This document shows positions 1-8,371 of a DNA stretch of 64,000 bases, piece by piece. The stretch comes from Blastococcus sp. TBT05-19 (lineage in GTDB: Bacteria; Actinomycetota; Actinomycetes; Mycobacteriales; Geodermatophilaceae): NCBI RefSeq assembly GCF_003319095.1, contig NZ_QOHI01000004.1, positions 62,001-126,000 on the forward strand, read 5' to 3'. Under the pieces are notes generated by a model. That model was given only the letters and a program-made list of their open reading frames with translations. It did no database searches and had not been told where the DNA came from. The translations under genes and the position numbers were made by a program. Position 1 is the stretch's first letter; each line of letters begins with the position of its first letter.

Positions 1-126
1 GGGCACGGCCTTCGCCGAGCCGTCGTCGCCGGGGGAGAGGGGGCGATCGGTGAGGTTGTCCGGGCTGGGGGACGGCGTGCCGCCGGGCTCGTCCTGCTCG
101 TCGGTGTCGGGGCGCTGCTCGGTCAT
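1..126 (-). CDS. N-terminal fragment of an unrecognised acidic protein (cut by window edge)
   Basis: Reads leftward from an ATG at 126 to the window edge: 42 codons with no stop. A strong Shine-Dalgarno (GGAGGAG on the minus strand) sits just upstream of the ATG. The visible part is rich in Asp, Glu, Pro and Gly, with no signal peptide, no membrane segment and no domain, so it looks like a disordered leader of a larger protein. Function is unknown. Confidence 0.55.
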   Translation of the reverse strand, partial: MTEQRPDTDEQDEPGGTPSPSPDNLTDRPLSPGDDGSAKAVP

Positions 127-192
127 GTCTCCTCCTCGGTCGGGCGTTCCCCGACCGCTACCCGTGGACCTGCGGGGGAACCGGCGAACCGG

Positions 193-555
193 TCACAGCT
201 GCTGCGTCAGGTTGAGCGCGTTGCCGTCGGGATCGGAGACGTGCGCGACCCGCTGACCCCACGGCATGTCGTTCGACGGCGCCGGCGCCGAGCCGCCGAG
301 TTCGCGGACGCGGGGGAGCAGCGCGTCGACGTCGGGCACCTCGATGCTCAGCAGCACGCGCCCCGGCGACCCGGCCGTCACGTCGGCGTCGGCGACGAGC
401 CCGAGCCGGGAGTCGCCGATGCCCAGGCCGAGGTAGAACAGCGGCCCCTCCGCGGGGACGCGCTCCTCCTCGGCGGCGTCGAGCAGGCCGACGTAGAACG
501 CGCGCAGGCGCTCGATGTCGGGCGTGACGACGATCGCGCTGACGGTGCCGGGCAC
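193..555 (-). CDS. VOC (glyoxalase/bleomycin-resistance fold) family protein
   Basis: A 120-residue single-module VOC protein. It begins with the usual beta strand (AIVVTPDIERLRAFY), has the central FYLGLGIG strand, and ends with the hallmark AHVSDPDGNALNL. VOC proteins are small metal-dependent enzymes or ligand-binding proteins, and the substrate cannot be told from sequence. The GTG start at 555 is chosen because GGAGG lies at the right distance upstream. No neighbour explains its role. Confidence 0.85.
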   Translation of the reverse strand: MPGTVSAIVVTPDIERLRAFYVGLLDAAEEERVPAEGPLFYLGLGIGDSRLGLVADADVTAGSPGRVLLSIEVPDVDALLPRVRELGGSAPAPSNDMPWGQRVAHVSDPDGNALNLTQQL

Positions 556-610
556 GGGACCTCCGGGGGAGATGGGCGGCTGTGGGTAGGACCGCCGCCT
601 GTGACGAAAG

Positions 611-1204
611 TCAGCGGTCGGTGCGGGTGAACAGCCACCGGGCGAACGCGGCGTCCTCGGCGAGCTCGGTGCGCCAGAGCACCGACAGCCCGAAGGTGCC
701 CGGCGGGACGACGAGCAGCGGGCTGCCCGGGTCGAGGACGTCGTCGTCCAGGTCGTCGGTGTGCGGCGTCGGCCCGGGGGACTCGGGCATCAGCAGCGCG
801 CCGTCGTCGCCGGTGCCGTCGAGGGCCGCGCTGATGAAGGCCAGCCGGCCGCTGGGCACCGCGACGGGATCGCCGGCCTGATCACCGGTGACCGGGAAGC
901 GCAGGGCGAGCTCCAGCGTCCCGCGGTAGTCGTCGGCGTTCGCCTGGACGACGGCGACGCTGCCGTCGTCGGCGCGGAAGACCTCGAGCCAGCCTTCGTC
1001 GCCGATCTCCGGGTCGGTGAGGACGATCGCCGCGGTCCCGCTGCCGACCGGGACGCCAGTGAGCTCGTAGTCCAGCCGGGGGACGAGCGCCTCGTAGGCC
1101 TGGCCGGACATCCCGCGCCACTCCGGCAGCAAGGTCTCGTCCAGGGCCAGGAACGGCTCACCGTTGGTCCAGAAGCGGCCGACGTGCGTCCAGGCGACAG
1201 GCAT
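611..1204 (-). CDS. conserved hypothetical protein, possibly Imm21-like
   Basis: A 197-residue protein read from the ATG at 1204. The frame stays open further upstream, but that stretch is Arg/Ser-rich and looks non-coding. The N-terminal half (GEPFLALDETLLPEWRGM, then a GSGTAAIVLTDPE strand) resembles the layout of Imm21-type proteins, in which a G-x-P-hydrophobic strand leads to an LLPxWxG motif. That likeness is from memory and weak. No toxin gene is adjacent, and there is no signal peptide or membrane helix. Confidence 0.5.
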   Translation of the reverse strand: MPVAWTHVGRFWTNGEPFLALDETLLPEWRGMSGQAYEALVPRLDYELTGVPVGSGTAAIVLTDPEIGDEGWLEVFRADDGSVAVVQANADDYRGTLELALRFPVTGDQAGDPVAVPSGRLAFISAALDGTGDDGALLMPESPGPTPHTDDLDDDVLDPGSPLLVVPPGTFGLSVLWRTELAEDAAFARWLFTRTDR

Positions 1205-1798
1205 GCCGTCATCGTCTCCCGGCCGCCCGGTGACCAGCCGGTCGGGGCGGTGTCCACGCCGGCGGTCCCTGCCGAGAGAGAGGGAGTGCCCTGCGCGGCC
1301 GTGTCCCGGCTCCTCTCCAGATGAGTTGACATAACGTCGATTATCGGCGTGACATCCAGGCGGGCCGAGAGGGGTTGATGATCTTGCCGACCAGCTCGCC
1401 ATGACCAGCTCGCTATCGCCGAGATCCTGCACCGCGACGCCCGTCGCCGTGCGACGTCGGCGGTCCACGTCGCTCGGCAGGCCGGTGGTCGGTCGACAGG
1501 TCACACTCGCCGTGGTCGCCGGCCCGCGCCGCGCGGCCGGCGACGCTCGGCTGGTCCGGATCCCGGCCTGCCGACCCCCGCCCGACTCCCCCGTCGTCGA
1601 TCGTGATCTCTGTTGATCTTGATGCAGCCATCGGGCGTCTCGATCGTGCGCCTGTCGCCCGCCCGAGCCCCGTCGGCCGCTCGGGTCCACCCCTCTCCCC
1701 GTCCGCCTACACCCTGGTAATTACGTAACGGTGACGTAATTACCAGGGTGTAGGCGGCTCGACGGGCGCCGGGCGGCTGGTGTTCGTAGGGTCGAGGC
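1205..1798. other. 594-bp intergenic region without a convincing gene
   Basis: Short open frames occur on both strands, but none has a ribosome site or recognisable composition. The region holds AT-richer text near 1600-1640 and one long perfect palindrome (1703-1757, listed separately). It probably contains the promoter of the small lipoprotein gene that starts at 1799. Confidence 0.5.
1703..1757. repeat. 24-bp perfect inverted repeat with 7-nt loop
   Basis: Arms at 1703-1726 and 1734-1757 are exact reverse complements around a 7-nt loop (AACGGTG). The inner arms contain TAATTACGT, unusually AT-rich for this genome, and the outer arms read CCGCCTACACCCTGG. The element ends 41 bp before the lipoprotein start. 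No T-run follows. It could be a palindromic intergenic repeat, a large operator or an mRNA hairpin. The perfection of the repeat is seen directly; its role is not. Confidence 0.85.
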
Positions 1799-2035
1799 AT
1801 GCACATCAGACGACCGCTCGCCGCGCTGTTCACCGCTCTGGCGCTCTTCGGTGGCGGCGCCACGATGACCGCCTGCCAGGCCGCGGGGCAGGACCAGAAC
1901 GACGGGACGACCGACGACAGCGAGAACACCGGCGGCAACGATCCGGGCAGCGAGGAGCAGGGCAACCTGCCCGACAACAGCCAGCCGGACACCGAAGGCG
2001 GGGACGGCGACGAGGACGACCAGGACCCGGACTGA
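1799..2035 (+). CDS. small acidic lipoprotein-like protein
   Basis: A 78-residue protein. The N-terminus has MHIRR, a hydrophobic stretch (LAALFTALALFGG) and a lipobox-like MTAC, so Cys26 is a plausible lipidation site. The remaining roughly 50 residues are almost entirely Asp, Glu, Gly, Asn and Pro and would form a disordered acidic tail outside the membrane. No domain is recognisable. The next gene, on the other strand, ends 12 bp downstream. Confidence 0.6.
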   Translation: MHIRRPLAALFTALALFGGGATMTACQAAGQDQNDGTTDDSENTGGNDPGSEEQGNLPDNSQPDTEGGDGDEDDQDPD

Positions 2036-2047
2036 CCCCCGGAGCAG

Positions 2048-2455
2048 CTAGCTCGAGCGCTCGGTGACCCACAGCCGGTCGAGCCGGCCGGTGGAACGCA
2101 CCAGGTCGGCCAGCGAGCGCTCGAGCTCGGCCTTCGTGGGCTTCTCCGTGAGCATGGTCTGCACGTCCTCCAGTGCGCAGCGCAGCTGGTACAGCCGGTC
2201 CTGCAACCCGTCGAGATCGGCGCGGGAGACGAGGACGACGTCACCGGGCAGCCCGGCCTTCTGGGTCGCCGACCGCTGCTCGTAGGCCCGCTGACGGCAC
2301 GCCTGACCGCAGTACAGCCTCGGGCGCCCCACCGTGCCCTGCTCGGGCAGGACGCGGCGGCACCACCCGCAGCGTCGCGGCTCACCGCTCCCCCGGCTGG
2401 GGAGCGGAGCGACGGGAAGGGTGGTCGTGCTGCCGGACGCGTGCTGCTGTGCCAC
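2048..2455 (-). CDS. putative zinc-ribbon protein with CxxC...YCxxxC motif
   Basis: About 135 residues from a GTG at 2455. A Cys cluster (CGWC, then YCGQACRQRAYEQR) matches small actinobacterial zinc-finger proteins that end in a CRQRAY-type basic helix. The C-terminal half is a predicted coiled coil (SRADLDGLQDRLYQLRCALEDV onward). The layout suggests a DNA-binding or protein-interacting factor. The start is uncertain because GAGG lies too close to the GTG; upstream in-frame sequence is arginine-rich and unlikely to be coding. Confidence 0.55.
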   Translation of the reverse strand: MAQQHASGSTTTLPVAPLPSRGSGEPRRCGWCRRVLPEQGTVGRPRLYCGQACRQRAYEQRSATQKAGLPGDVVLVSRADLDGLQDRLYQLRCALEDVQTMLTEKPTKAELERSLADLVRSTGRLDRLWVTERSS

Positions 2456-2595
2456 GCCTCGGGACGGTAGACGCCGCTGCCGACAGAGCCGCGTGACACG
2501 CCCTGACCGGTGTGCGGAGCGACCCGGTGACCCCTCCCGCCACCGGCCGGCCGGGGTCCTGCAGCGTCGCCGGGGCGCCCCACTAGCGTGGACGC

Positions 2596-3372
2596 GTGCT
2601 CCCCGCGCGGTTCGCCTACCTCGACGCACCGACGCCGCTGGCCATGGCCCACCGCGGCGGGGCGATCGAGCACCTGGAGAACACCATGCCGGCCTTCCAG
2701 GCCTGCGTGGACCTGGGCTACCGGTACCTGGAGACCGACGTCCAGGTGACCGCGGACGGCGACCTGATCGCCTTCCACGACCCGACGCTCGAGCGCGTGA
2801 CCGGCCAGTCCGGCCGGATCGACGCGCTGACCCGGGCGCAGATCGGCGAGGCCCGGATCGGCGGGCGCGAGCCCATCGTCCGCCTGGAGGACCTGCTGGC
2901 GGCCTGGCCCGACGTGCGGTTCAACCTCGACATCAAGGCTGCTGGCGTGCTCGCCCCGCTCGTGCGGCTCGTCCGGCGCATGGGGGTGGCCGACCGCATC
3001 TGCCTCGGGTCCTTCTCCGACGCCCGCATCGCCGCCGCCCGCCGGCTGTTCGGTCCGTCGGTGTGCACCTCCCTGGGGCCGCGGGGCGTCGCCGCGCTCC
3101 GGCTCTCCTCCTACTCGCCCCGGGCCGCCGGGCTGGTCCGCATCCAGGCCGGCTGCGCGCAGGTCCCGCTGCAGCTGGGCGGCCGAGCCCTGGTCGACGA
3201 GCGGTTCGTGGCCGCCGCGCACGCCCGCGGTCTGCAGGTGCACGTCTGGACCGTCGACGACCCGGCGGAGGCCGAGGCGATGCTGGACCTGGGCGTCGAC
3301 GGCATCATGACCGACCGCCCCGCCATGCTCCGCGAGGTGCTGGAGAAGCGCGGCCAGTGGTCGGGCCGATGA
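2596..3372 (+). CDS. glycerophosphodiester phosphodiesterase
   Basis: A 258-residue GDPD-family TIM barrel that hydrolyses glycerophosphodiesters to glycerol-3-phosphate plus an alcohol. The catalytic signature is intact: AHRGG near residue 18, then ENT, ETDVQ and the FHD motif near residue 57; the C-terminal GVDGIMTDRP strand is typical. GTG start at 2596. It overlaps the next gene by ATGA, so the two are translationally coupled, and a lipid-recycling role next to an acyltransferase is sensible. No signal peptide, so it is probably cytoplasmic. Confidence 0.9.
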   Translation: MLPARFAYLDAPTPLAMAHRGGAIEHLENTMPAFQACVDLGYRYLETDVQVTADGDLIAFHDPTLERVTGQSGRIDALTRAQIGEARIGGREPIVRLEDLLAAWPDVRFNLDIKAAGVLAPLVRLVRRMGVADRICLGSFSDARIAAARRLFGPSVCTSLGPRGVAALRLSSYSPRAAGLVRIQAGCAQVPLQLGGRALVDERFVAAAHARGLQVHVWTVDDPAEAEAMLDLGVDGIMTDRPAMLREVLEKRGQWSGR

Positions 3373-4259
3373 CCCTGGGCGAGCGGCTGCGGAGCTGGCG
3401 TCCGGGCACCCCTCCCCTGCCGGAGGACCTCGCCGCGCTGGTGCGGCCCGACGACCCCGAGTGGTTCGCGCGGGAGCTGGCCATCGCCGTCGCGCCGCCC
3501 TGGTGGTTCTGGCGGTTCGTCCTGCGCCGGTTCTCCTGGCTGGTGAGCATCTTCGGCCGGGTGGAGGTGACCGGGAGCATCCCCGAGGAGCTGCGCCGCG
3601 GACCCCTGCTCCTGGCCGCGAACCACATCGGCGACTTCGACCCGTTCGTCGTCGCCGTCGCCCTGCACCGGGTCGGCGTGATGCCGCGGATCATGGCCAC
3701 CGGCGGCATCATCTCCGCCCCCGTGGCCGGGCCGCTGCTGGAGCGCACCGGGGCCATCCGCGTCGAGCGGGGCACGGAGCTCGCCCGGCACGCCGTGCGC
3801 GTCACCGAGGTGGCGCTGGTGCACGGCGGTCACGTCGTCGCCTATCCCGAGGGGCGGGTCGGCCTGGCCCCCGACTTCTGGCCCGAGCGCGGGCGGACCG
3901 GCATGGCCCGCCTGGCGCTGGGCCTGCGCGTGCCGGTCATCCCGGTCAGCCAGTGGGGCGCGCACGAGGTGCTGCAGTACGGCAACGACCGGGGCAAGCT
4001 GCGCACCCTGCTCCGGGCCCTGGTCCGGCGGCCGCGGCTCAGGGTGCACGTCGGTCCCCCGGTGCACTTCGACGACCTGCAGATGGGCCGGGTCGGCGAC
4101 GCCAACCGGGCCCGCATGCGCATCGCGGCGGCGCTGACCCGCGGGCTGCGGCCGCTGCGCGCCGGCGAGCTCGACGGGCCGGCCTTCGTCGACCCGACCC
4201 GGCCCACCACCGCCGTCGCCGCCTTCCCCGGAGGCGTCGTGCCGGAGGACATCCCGTGA
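3369..4259 (+). CDS. 1-acyl-sn-glycerol-3-phosphate acyltransferase-like protein (PlsC domain)
   Basis: A 296-residue membrane-associated acyltransferase that would move an acyl chain onto lysophosphatidic acid or a related acceptor. The HX4D catalytic motif is present as NHIGDFD, followed by the PEGR motif (YPEGRVG) and the PVIPVS strand. A Trp/Phe-rich amphipathic stretch (PPWWFWRFVLRRFSW) near residue 40 probably anchors it to the membrane. The ATG overlaps the stop of the phosphodiesterase gene. A second PlsC protein is encoded at 13281-14141. Confidence 0.88.
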   Translation: MTLGERLRSWRPGTPPLPEDLAALVRPDDPEWFARELAIAVAPPWWFWRFVLRRFSWLVSIFGRVEVTGSIPEELRRGPLLLAANHIGDFDPFVVAVALHRVGVMPRIMATGGIISAPVAGPLLERTGAIRVERGTELARHAVRVTEVALVHGGHVVAYPEGRVGLAPDFWPERGRTGMARLALGLRVPVIPVSQWGAHEVLQYGNDRGKLRTLLRALVRRPRLRVHVGPPVHFDDLQMGRVGDANRARMRIAAALTRGLRPLRAGELDGPAFVDPTRPTTAVAAFPGGVVPEDIP

Positions 4260-4272
4260 CGACGTCGGCGCG

Positions 4273-5664
4273 GTGCTGGACCGCTCGCGGCCGGGCTGGA
4301 AATCTGCCGCGGTGACCTCAGCCCCGCCCGCCACCCCGTCGGTGCCGCCGGTCGACCGCGCGCTCAAGCGCGAGCGGTTCGGCTGGTACTCCTACGACTG
4401 GGCCATGTCGGTCTTCAACACCTCGGTGACCACCGTCTTCCTGGGGCCGTACCTGACGGCGATCGCCGAGGACGCCGCAGGCCCTGACGAGCGGCTGTCG
4501 TTCCTCGGCCTGTCCATCGCTGCGGGCAGCTGGTTCTCCTACGTGCTGTCCGCGTCGGTCGTCCTCCAGGTGCTCGTGCTGCCCCTCACCGGCGCCATCG
4601 CCGACCGCACCGGCCGGAAGCGGGAGATGCTCGCCGGCTTCGCCGCGCTCGGCGCGCTCGCGACCACCTGCCTGTACTTCGCCGGCGACGGGCGCTGGCT
4701 GCTCGCGGCGGCGCTCTTCGTCGTCGCCAACATCAGCTTCGGCGCCGCCACGGTCGTCTACTACTCCTGGCTGCCCGACCTCGCCGGCCCCGACGAGCGC
4801 GACATGGTGTCCAGCCGCGGCTGGGCCTTCGGCTACGTCGGCGGAGCGCTGCTGCTGGCCGTGCACCTGGGCCTGGTGCTGAGCGCCGAGTCGCTGGGCC
4901 TGACCACGGGCGAGGCGGTGCGGATCTGCCTGGCGACGGCGGGCCTGTGGTGGGGCGCCTTCACCGTCTTCACGGTGTCCCGGCTGCGCAACCGGCCGGT
5001 CGCCGCGTCCGCCGTGCGGTCGGGCAGCAGCTTCCGGCAGCTGGCCACGACCTTCCGCGAGATGCGCGCCTTCCCGCTGACGCTGTGGTTCCTCGGCGCC
5101 TACCTGCTCTTCAACGACGGCGTCCAGACGGTGATCTCGCTGTCGGCGGTGTACGCCACCGAGGAGCTCGGGCTGGAGCAGTCGGTGCTCACCGGTGCCA
5201 TCCTCATGGTCCAGGTGGTCGCGATCGCGGGCGCGCTCGGTCTGGGCCGGCTCGCGGGCCGCTACGGGGCCAAGCGGGTCGTCCTCGGCGCCCTGGTCGC
5301 GTGGATCGGCGTCATCGGTGCCGCCTTCTTCCTGGAGGAGGGCGCCGCGGCGCAGTTCTACGCGCTCGCCGCGGTGATCGGCCTGGTGCAGGGCGGCACC
5401 CAGGCGCTGTCGCGCTCGCTGTTCAGCCAGCTGATCCCCGCGGGCAAGGAGGCCGAGTACTACGGCTTCTACGAGATCAGCGACCGCGGGACGAGCTGGC
5501 TGGGGCCGCTGGCGTTCGGCCTGACCTACCAGCTCACCGACTCCTACCGGCTGGCCATCTTCAGCCTGGTGTTCTTCTTCGTGGCCGGCTTCATCGCGCT
5601 GGCGGCCCTGCCGATGCGCCGGGCGGTCCTCGCGGCCGGGAACACCCCGCCGGAGAAGCTGTGA
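4273..5664 (+). CDS. MFS permease, UMF1/Atg22-like family
   Basis: A 463-residue polytopic membrane protein with about twelve hydrophobic segments. The WYSYDWA motif near the N-terminus is the signature of the UMF1/Atg22 branch of the major facilitator family, and TGAIADRTGRKRE is the loop 2-3 MFS motif. Substrate is unknown; yeast Atg22 exports amino acids from vacuoles. The GTG at 4273 gives the longest product, but a GTG at 4312 (450 residues) is equally plausible. The stop overlaps the thymidine kinase start. Confidence 0.87.
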   Translation: MLDRSRPGWKSAAVTSAPPATPSVPPVDRALKRERFGWYSYDWAMSVFNTSVTTVFLGPYLTAIAEDAAGPDERLSFLGLSIAAGSWFSYVLSASVVLQVLVLPLTGAIADRTGRKREMLAGFAALGALATTCLYFAGDGRWLLAAALFVVANISFGAATVVYYSWLPDLAGPDERDMVSSRGWAFGYVGGALLLAVHLGLVLSAESLGLTTGEAVRICLATAGLWWGAFTVFTVSRLRNRPVAASAVRSGSSFRQLATTFREMRAFPLTLWFLGAYLLFNDGVQTVISLSAVYATEELGLEQSVLTGAILMVQVVAIAGALGLGRLAGRYGAKRVVLGALVAWIGVIGAAFFLEEGAAAQFYALAAVIGLVQGGTQALSRSLFSQLIPAGKEAEYYGFYEISDRGTSWLGPLAFGLTYQLTDSYRLAIFSLVFFFVAGFIALAALPMRRAVLAAGNTPPEKL

Positions 5665-6443
5665 CCGCCGCCGGGACCGAGGAGACCGTCGCCCTCGTCG
5701 AGCGGGGCAGCGGCTCCGCTCCCCTCCCCCAGCACCCGCACCCCGCGGTGGTCCCGGCGTCGGGTGACCGTCGTCGGCACCCGGCGCCGGCGCACCTGCG
5801 GTTCTTCCACGGGCCGATGGACTGCGGCAAGTCCACCCTCGCCCTCCAGGTCGACCACAACCAGAGCCGGCAGGGCCGGCACGGCCTGCTGGTGACCCAG
5901 GGCGACCGGTCCGCGGCCCCGCAGATCAGCTCGCGGGTGGGCCTGTGCCGGGCGGCCGTCGAGATCTCCACCGACACCGACCTGCGGCTGCTGGTGCGCG
6001 ACCGCTGGGCCGACGGCCACCGGGTGGACTACCTGATCGTCGACGAGGCGCAGTTCCTCTCCCCCGGGCAGGTCGACCAGCTGGCCGAGCTCGTGGACGA
6101 GTCGCACGTCGACGTCTACGCGTTCGGGCTGACCACGGACTTCCGCGCCCGGCTGTTCCCGGGCACGCAGCGGCTGCTCGAGGTCTGCGACGACGTGCAG
6201 CGGATCCAGGTCGAGGTGCTGTGCTGGTGCGGGCTGCCCGGGCTGCTCAACGCCCGGGTGGTCGACGGCGTGATGGTGCGCTCGGGAGCGACCGTCGTCG
6301 TGGCCGACACCGCTCCCCCGGAGCTGCCCGGAGAGGGCGGCGACACCCCCGCCGTCCGGTACCAGGTGCTGTGCCGGCGGCACCACGTGCGGGGCGAACT
6401 GGGCCCCACGGCGGCCGGCCCGGGGCAGCTCGCCCTCCCCTGA
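5661..6443 (+). CDS. tdk: thymidine kinase (type II)
   Basis: A 260-residue thymidine salvage kinase (thymidine + ATP to dTMP). The P-loop GPMDCGKS lies at about residues 51-58, the DEAQ Walker B at 128-131, and the YAFGLTTDF lasso follows. Zinc ligands are present as CWCG and CRRHH. It carries roughly 45 extra Pro-rich residues before the kinase fold compared with the family norm. The GTG start overlaps the stop of the permease gene (GTGA), which supports that longer start. Confidence 0.92.
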   Translation: MTAAGTEETVALVERGSGSAPLPQHPHPAVVPASGDRRRHPAPAHLRFFHGPMDCGKSTLALQVDHNQSRQGRHGLLVTQGDRSAAPQISSRVGLCRAAVEISTDTDLRLLVRDRWADGHRVDYLIVDEAQFLSPGQVDQLAELVDESHVDVYAFGLTTDFRARLFPGTQRLLEVCDDVQRIQVEVLCWCGLPGLLNARVVDGVMVRSGATVVVADTAPPELPGEGGDTPAVRYQVLCRRHHVRGELGPTAAGPGQLALP

Positions 6444-6520
6444 GGTCGCCGATGTCACCCCGTCGGGGGGCGGTGACGCTCCGGATCTGACCCCATGCGA
6501 TGATGAGCAGCCGATTCGGC

Positions 6521-6546
6521 GGAATCTCTTCGCCTTTTTCGTCGTT
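6521..6546 (+). promoter_or_regulatory. SigR-type promoter of rbpA (GGAAT-N18-GTT)
   Basis: GGAAT at 6521-6525 and GTT at 6544-6546 are separated by exactly 18 bp, matching the known SigR/SigH consensus of actinobacteria. It lies about 90 bp upstream of the rbpA ATG in an otherwise AT-rich leader. rbpA is a documented SigR target in Streptomyces coelicolor, so the assignment fits both sequence and family knowledge. Confidence 0.75.
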
Positions 6547-6634
6547 TATCTCTCTGACTCCCCGTTCCCTGGGTAAGGCCCCGGGCGAACGGACGTCGAG
6601 TCCCTACCGATTCAAGACGAGAGGACGGTGTGCC

Positions 6635-6979
6635 ATGGGTGAGCGTTCCTTGCGCGGCAGCCGACTGGGCAGCGTCAGCTACGAGACCGAGCGCAACACG
6701 GCGCCGATCGAGCGGCAGTACGCCGAGTACCGGTGCGCCTCCGGCCACCTGTTCACGGTGCCGTTCGCGGACGACGCCGAGCTCCCCGACACGTGGGAGT
6801 GCAAGTTCGACGGTTCCGCGGCCAAGCTCATCGGTGGGACCGAGCCGGCTCCCAAGAAGGTGAAGCCCCCGCGGACCCACTGGGACATGCTGCTCGAGCG
6901 TCGCAGCGTCGAGGACCTCGAGGAGGTCCTTGCCGAGCGCCTCGAGGTGCTCCGCGGCCGGCGGACCCGCGCCAGCTAG
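6635..6979 (+). CDS. rbpA: RNA polymerase-binding protein RbpA
   Basis: A 114-residue transcription factor that binds RNA polymerase and group I/II sigma factors and stabilises the open complex. The N-terminal MGERSLRGSRLGSVSYE tail, the RbpA core domain (YRCASGHLF near residue 33, WECKFDG near residue 55) and the C-terminal sigma-interacting helix (RTHWDMLLERRS) are all present. One core zinc ligand pair seems reduced, as in many actinobacterial forms. It is monocistronic between a SigR-type promoter and a strong bidirectional terminator. Confidence 0.97.
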   Translation: MGERSLRGSRLGSVSYETERNTAPIERQYAEYRCASGHLFTVPFADDAELPDTWECKFDGSAAKLIGGTEPAPKKVKPPRTHWDMLLERRSVEDLEEVLAERLEVLRGRRTRAS

Positions 6980-6990
6980 TCCGAGGTACT

Positions 6991-7033
6991 GCAGAACGGC
7001 CCCGGTGGAAACTCTCCACCGGGGCCGTTCTGC
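6991..7033. terminator. bidirectional terminator between rbpA and fxsA
   Basis: Perfect 19-bp arms (6991-7009 and 7015-7033) with a 5-nt loop AACTC, located 11 bp after the rbpA stop and 9 bp beyond the convergent fxsA stop. The stem is GC-rich (core ACGGCCCCGGTGGA). It can terminate both converging transcripts. Confidence 0.9.
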
Positions 7034-7042
7034 GTCCGCAGG

Positions 7043-7555
7043 TCAGGGAGCGGGACGACCGCCGGCGTCCCGCAGGACCTCGCCCTCGATGACCAGCGGC
7101 TCGCCGCGCTGCGGCGCCGGCCGCTCCCCCACCCCGGGTGTGCGGGTGCTGCGCACGTGCACCGGGCCGCGCAGGCGGTCGGGCAGCCGCGACAGCACGA
7201 TGCCCCCGAGCGCCCGGCGCACGAGCCCGCGGGTGCCCGGCAGGAGGCAGAGCAGCCCCACGAGGTCGCCGATGAAGCCGGGCAGCACCATGAGCAGGCC
7301 GCCGGCGGCGACGAGCCCGGCGTTGCCCAGCTCGGTGCCCGGGTGGGTCCGGCTCCGTGCCCGCTCCCGCAGGTCGGCCAGCGCGCGCGAGCCCTGACGG
7401 GTCAGCAGCAGCACGCCCAGCGCACTGGTGGCCAGGGTGGCCAGGATCGTCCACCCCGCTCCGATCCAGGCGGCCACGGCCACGAACACGACCAGCTCCG
7501 CCAGGGCGGTCAGCCCCACCACGAGCTTCAGCCGCCGGCGCACCAGATCAGCCAC
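7043..7555 (-). CDS. fxsA: FxsA family membrane protein
   Basis: A 170-residue inner-membrane protein of the FxsA family (Escherichia coli FxsA relieves phage T7 exclusion by F plasmid; its normal role is obscure). Hydrophobic segments cover roughly residues 10-52 and 78-108, and the family pattern GLLMVLPGFIGDLVGLLCLLP is clear. The C-terminal 45 residues are polar and cytoplasmic. It ends at the shared terminator with rbpA, as in mycobacteria, where fxsA also lies near rbpA and ppm1. Confidence 0.9.
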   Translation of the reverse strand: MADLVRRRLKLVVGLTALAELVVFVAVAAWIGAGWTILATLATSALGVLLLTRQGSRALADLRERARSRTHPGTELGNAGLVAAGGLLMVLPGFIGDLVGLLCLLPGTRGLVRRALGGIVLSRLPDRLRGPVHVRSTRTPGVGERPAPQRGEPLVIEGEVLRDAGGRPAP

Positions 7556-7609
7556 GTCGGTCTCCCCTTCCGGTCCTCGCGCCCGTCGGCGGCCGTCCGC
7601 CGCGACCGG

Positions 7610-8371
7610 TCAGTCGGCCCGACCGGGCATCGGCGGCCGCACCCGGCCGGGCAGCAGGCCCGCGAGCCGGTCCTGGACACCCCAGACGGTCACGCGCACC
7701 CACGCCTCTCCAACGATCGAGCCGCTCATCTTGCTCCGGCCGTGCTCCCGTTCGGTGAACGTGATCGGCACCTCCACGACCCGGGCGCCCGCGCGCAGCG
7801 CCCGCCAGGCCCAGTCCACCTGGAAGCAGTAGCCGGCGCTGGACACCTCGTCGAAGGGCAGCCGGTCGATCAGCTCGGCCCGTGCGGCCCGGAACCCACC
7901 GGTCGCGTCGCGCAGCGGGAGGCGCAGCGCCCACCGGGTGTAGCCGTTCCCCACGCGCGAGAGCAGCAGCCGGTGCACAGGCCAGTCCTCGACCCGGCCG
8001 CCGTCGACGTACCGGGAGCCCAGGACCAGGTCGGCGTGCTCCAGGGCGGCCAGCAGGTCGGGCAGCTGCTCGGGCGGGTGCGAGCCGTCGGCGTCCATCT
8101 CGACCAGGACGTCGTAGCCCCGCTCCCGGGCCCAGCGGAACCCGGCCACGTAGGCCGCACCGAGCCCGGCCTTCGCGGTCCGGTGCAGCACGTGCACCCG
8201 CGGGTCGCGGGCGGCGACGGCGTCGGCGAGCGCGCCGGTGCCGTCGGGCGAGCCGTCGTCGACCACCAGCGCGTGCGCCTCGGGGACGCTGGCGTGCAGC
8301 CGGGCGAGGATCCGCTCGACGTTCTCCGCCTCGTTGTAGGTCGGGATGATCACCAGCACCCGGTCGGTCAC
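7610..8371 (-). CDS. ppm1: polyprenol monophosphomannose synthase (GT2)
   Basis: A 253-residue GT2 glycosyltransferase that transfers mannose from GDP-mannose to polyprenyl phosphate, supplying mannose for lipoglycans and protein mannosylation. The N-terminal IPTYNEAENV, DDGSPDGT and the DXD motif (MDADGSHPPE) are intact, and KAGLGAAYVAGF is typical of Dpm1. GTG start, overlapping the lnt stop by GTGA. In Mycobacterium tuberculosis this domain is fused to Lnt; here the two are separate but coupled genes. Confidence 0.93.
   Translation of the reverse strand: MTDRVLVIIPTYNEAENVERILARLHASVPEAHALVVDDGSPDGTGALADAVAARDPRVHVLHRTAKAGLGAAYVAGFRWARERGYDVLVEMDADGSHPPEQLPDLLAALEHADLVLGSRYVDGGRVEDWPVHRLLLSRVGNGYTRWALRLPLRDATGGFRAARAELIDRLPFDEVSSAGYCFQVDWAWRALRAGARVVEVPITFTEREHGRSKMSGSIVGEAWVRVTVWGVQDRLAGLLPGRVRPPMPGRAD

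Noticed and set aside
1401-1631. Short open frames on both strands in the 594-bp gap
   Set aside because: No ribosome site, arginine-rich composition and no conserved motif; treated as non-coding.
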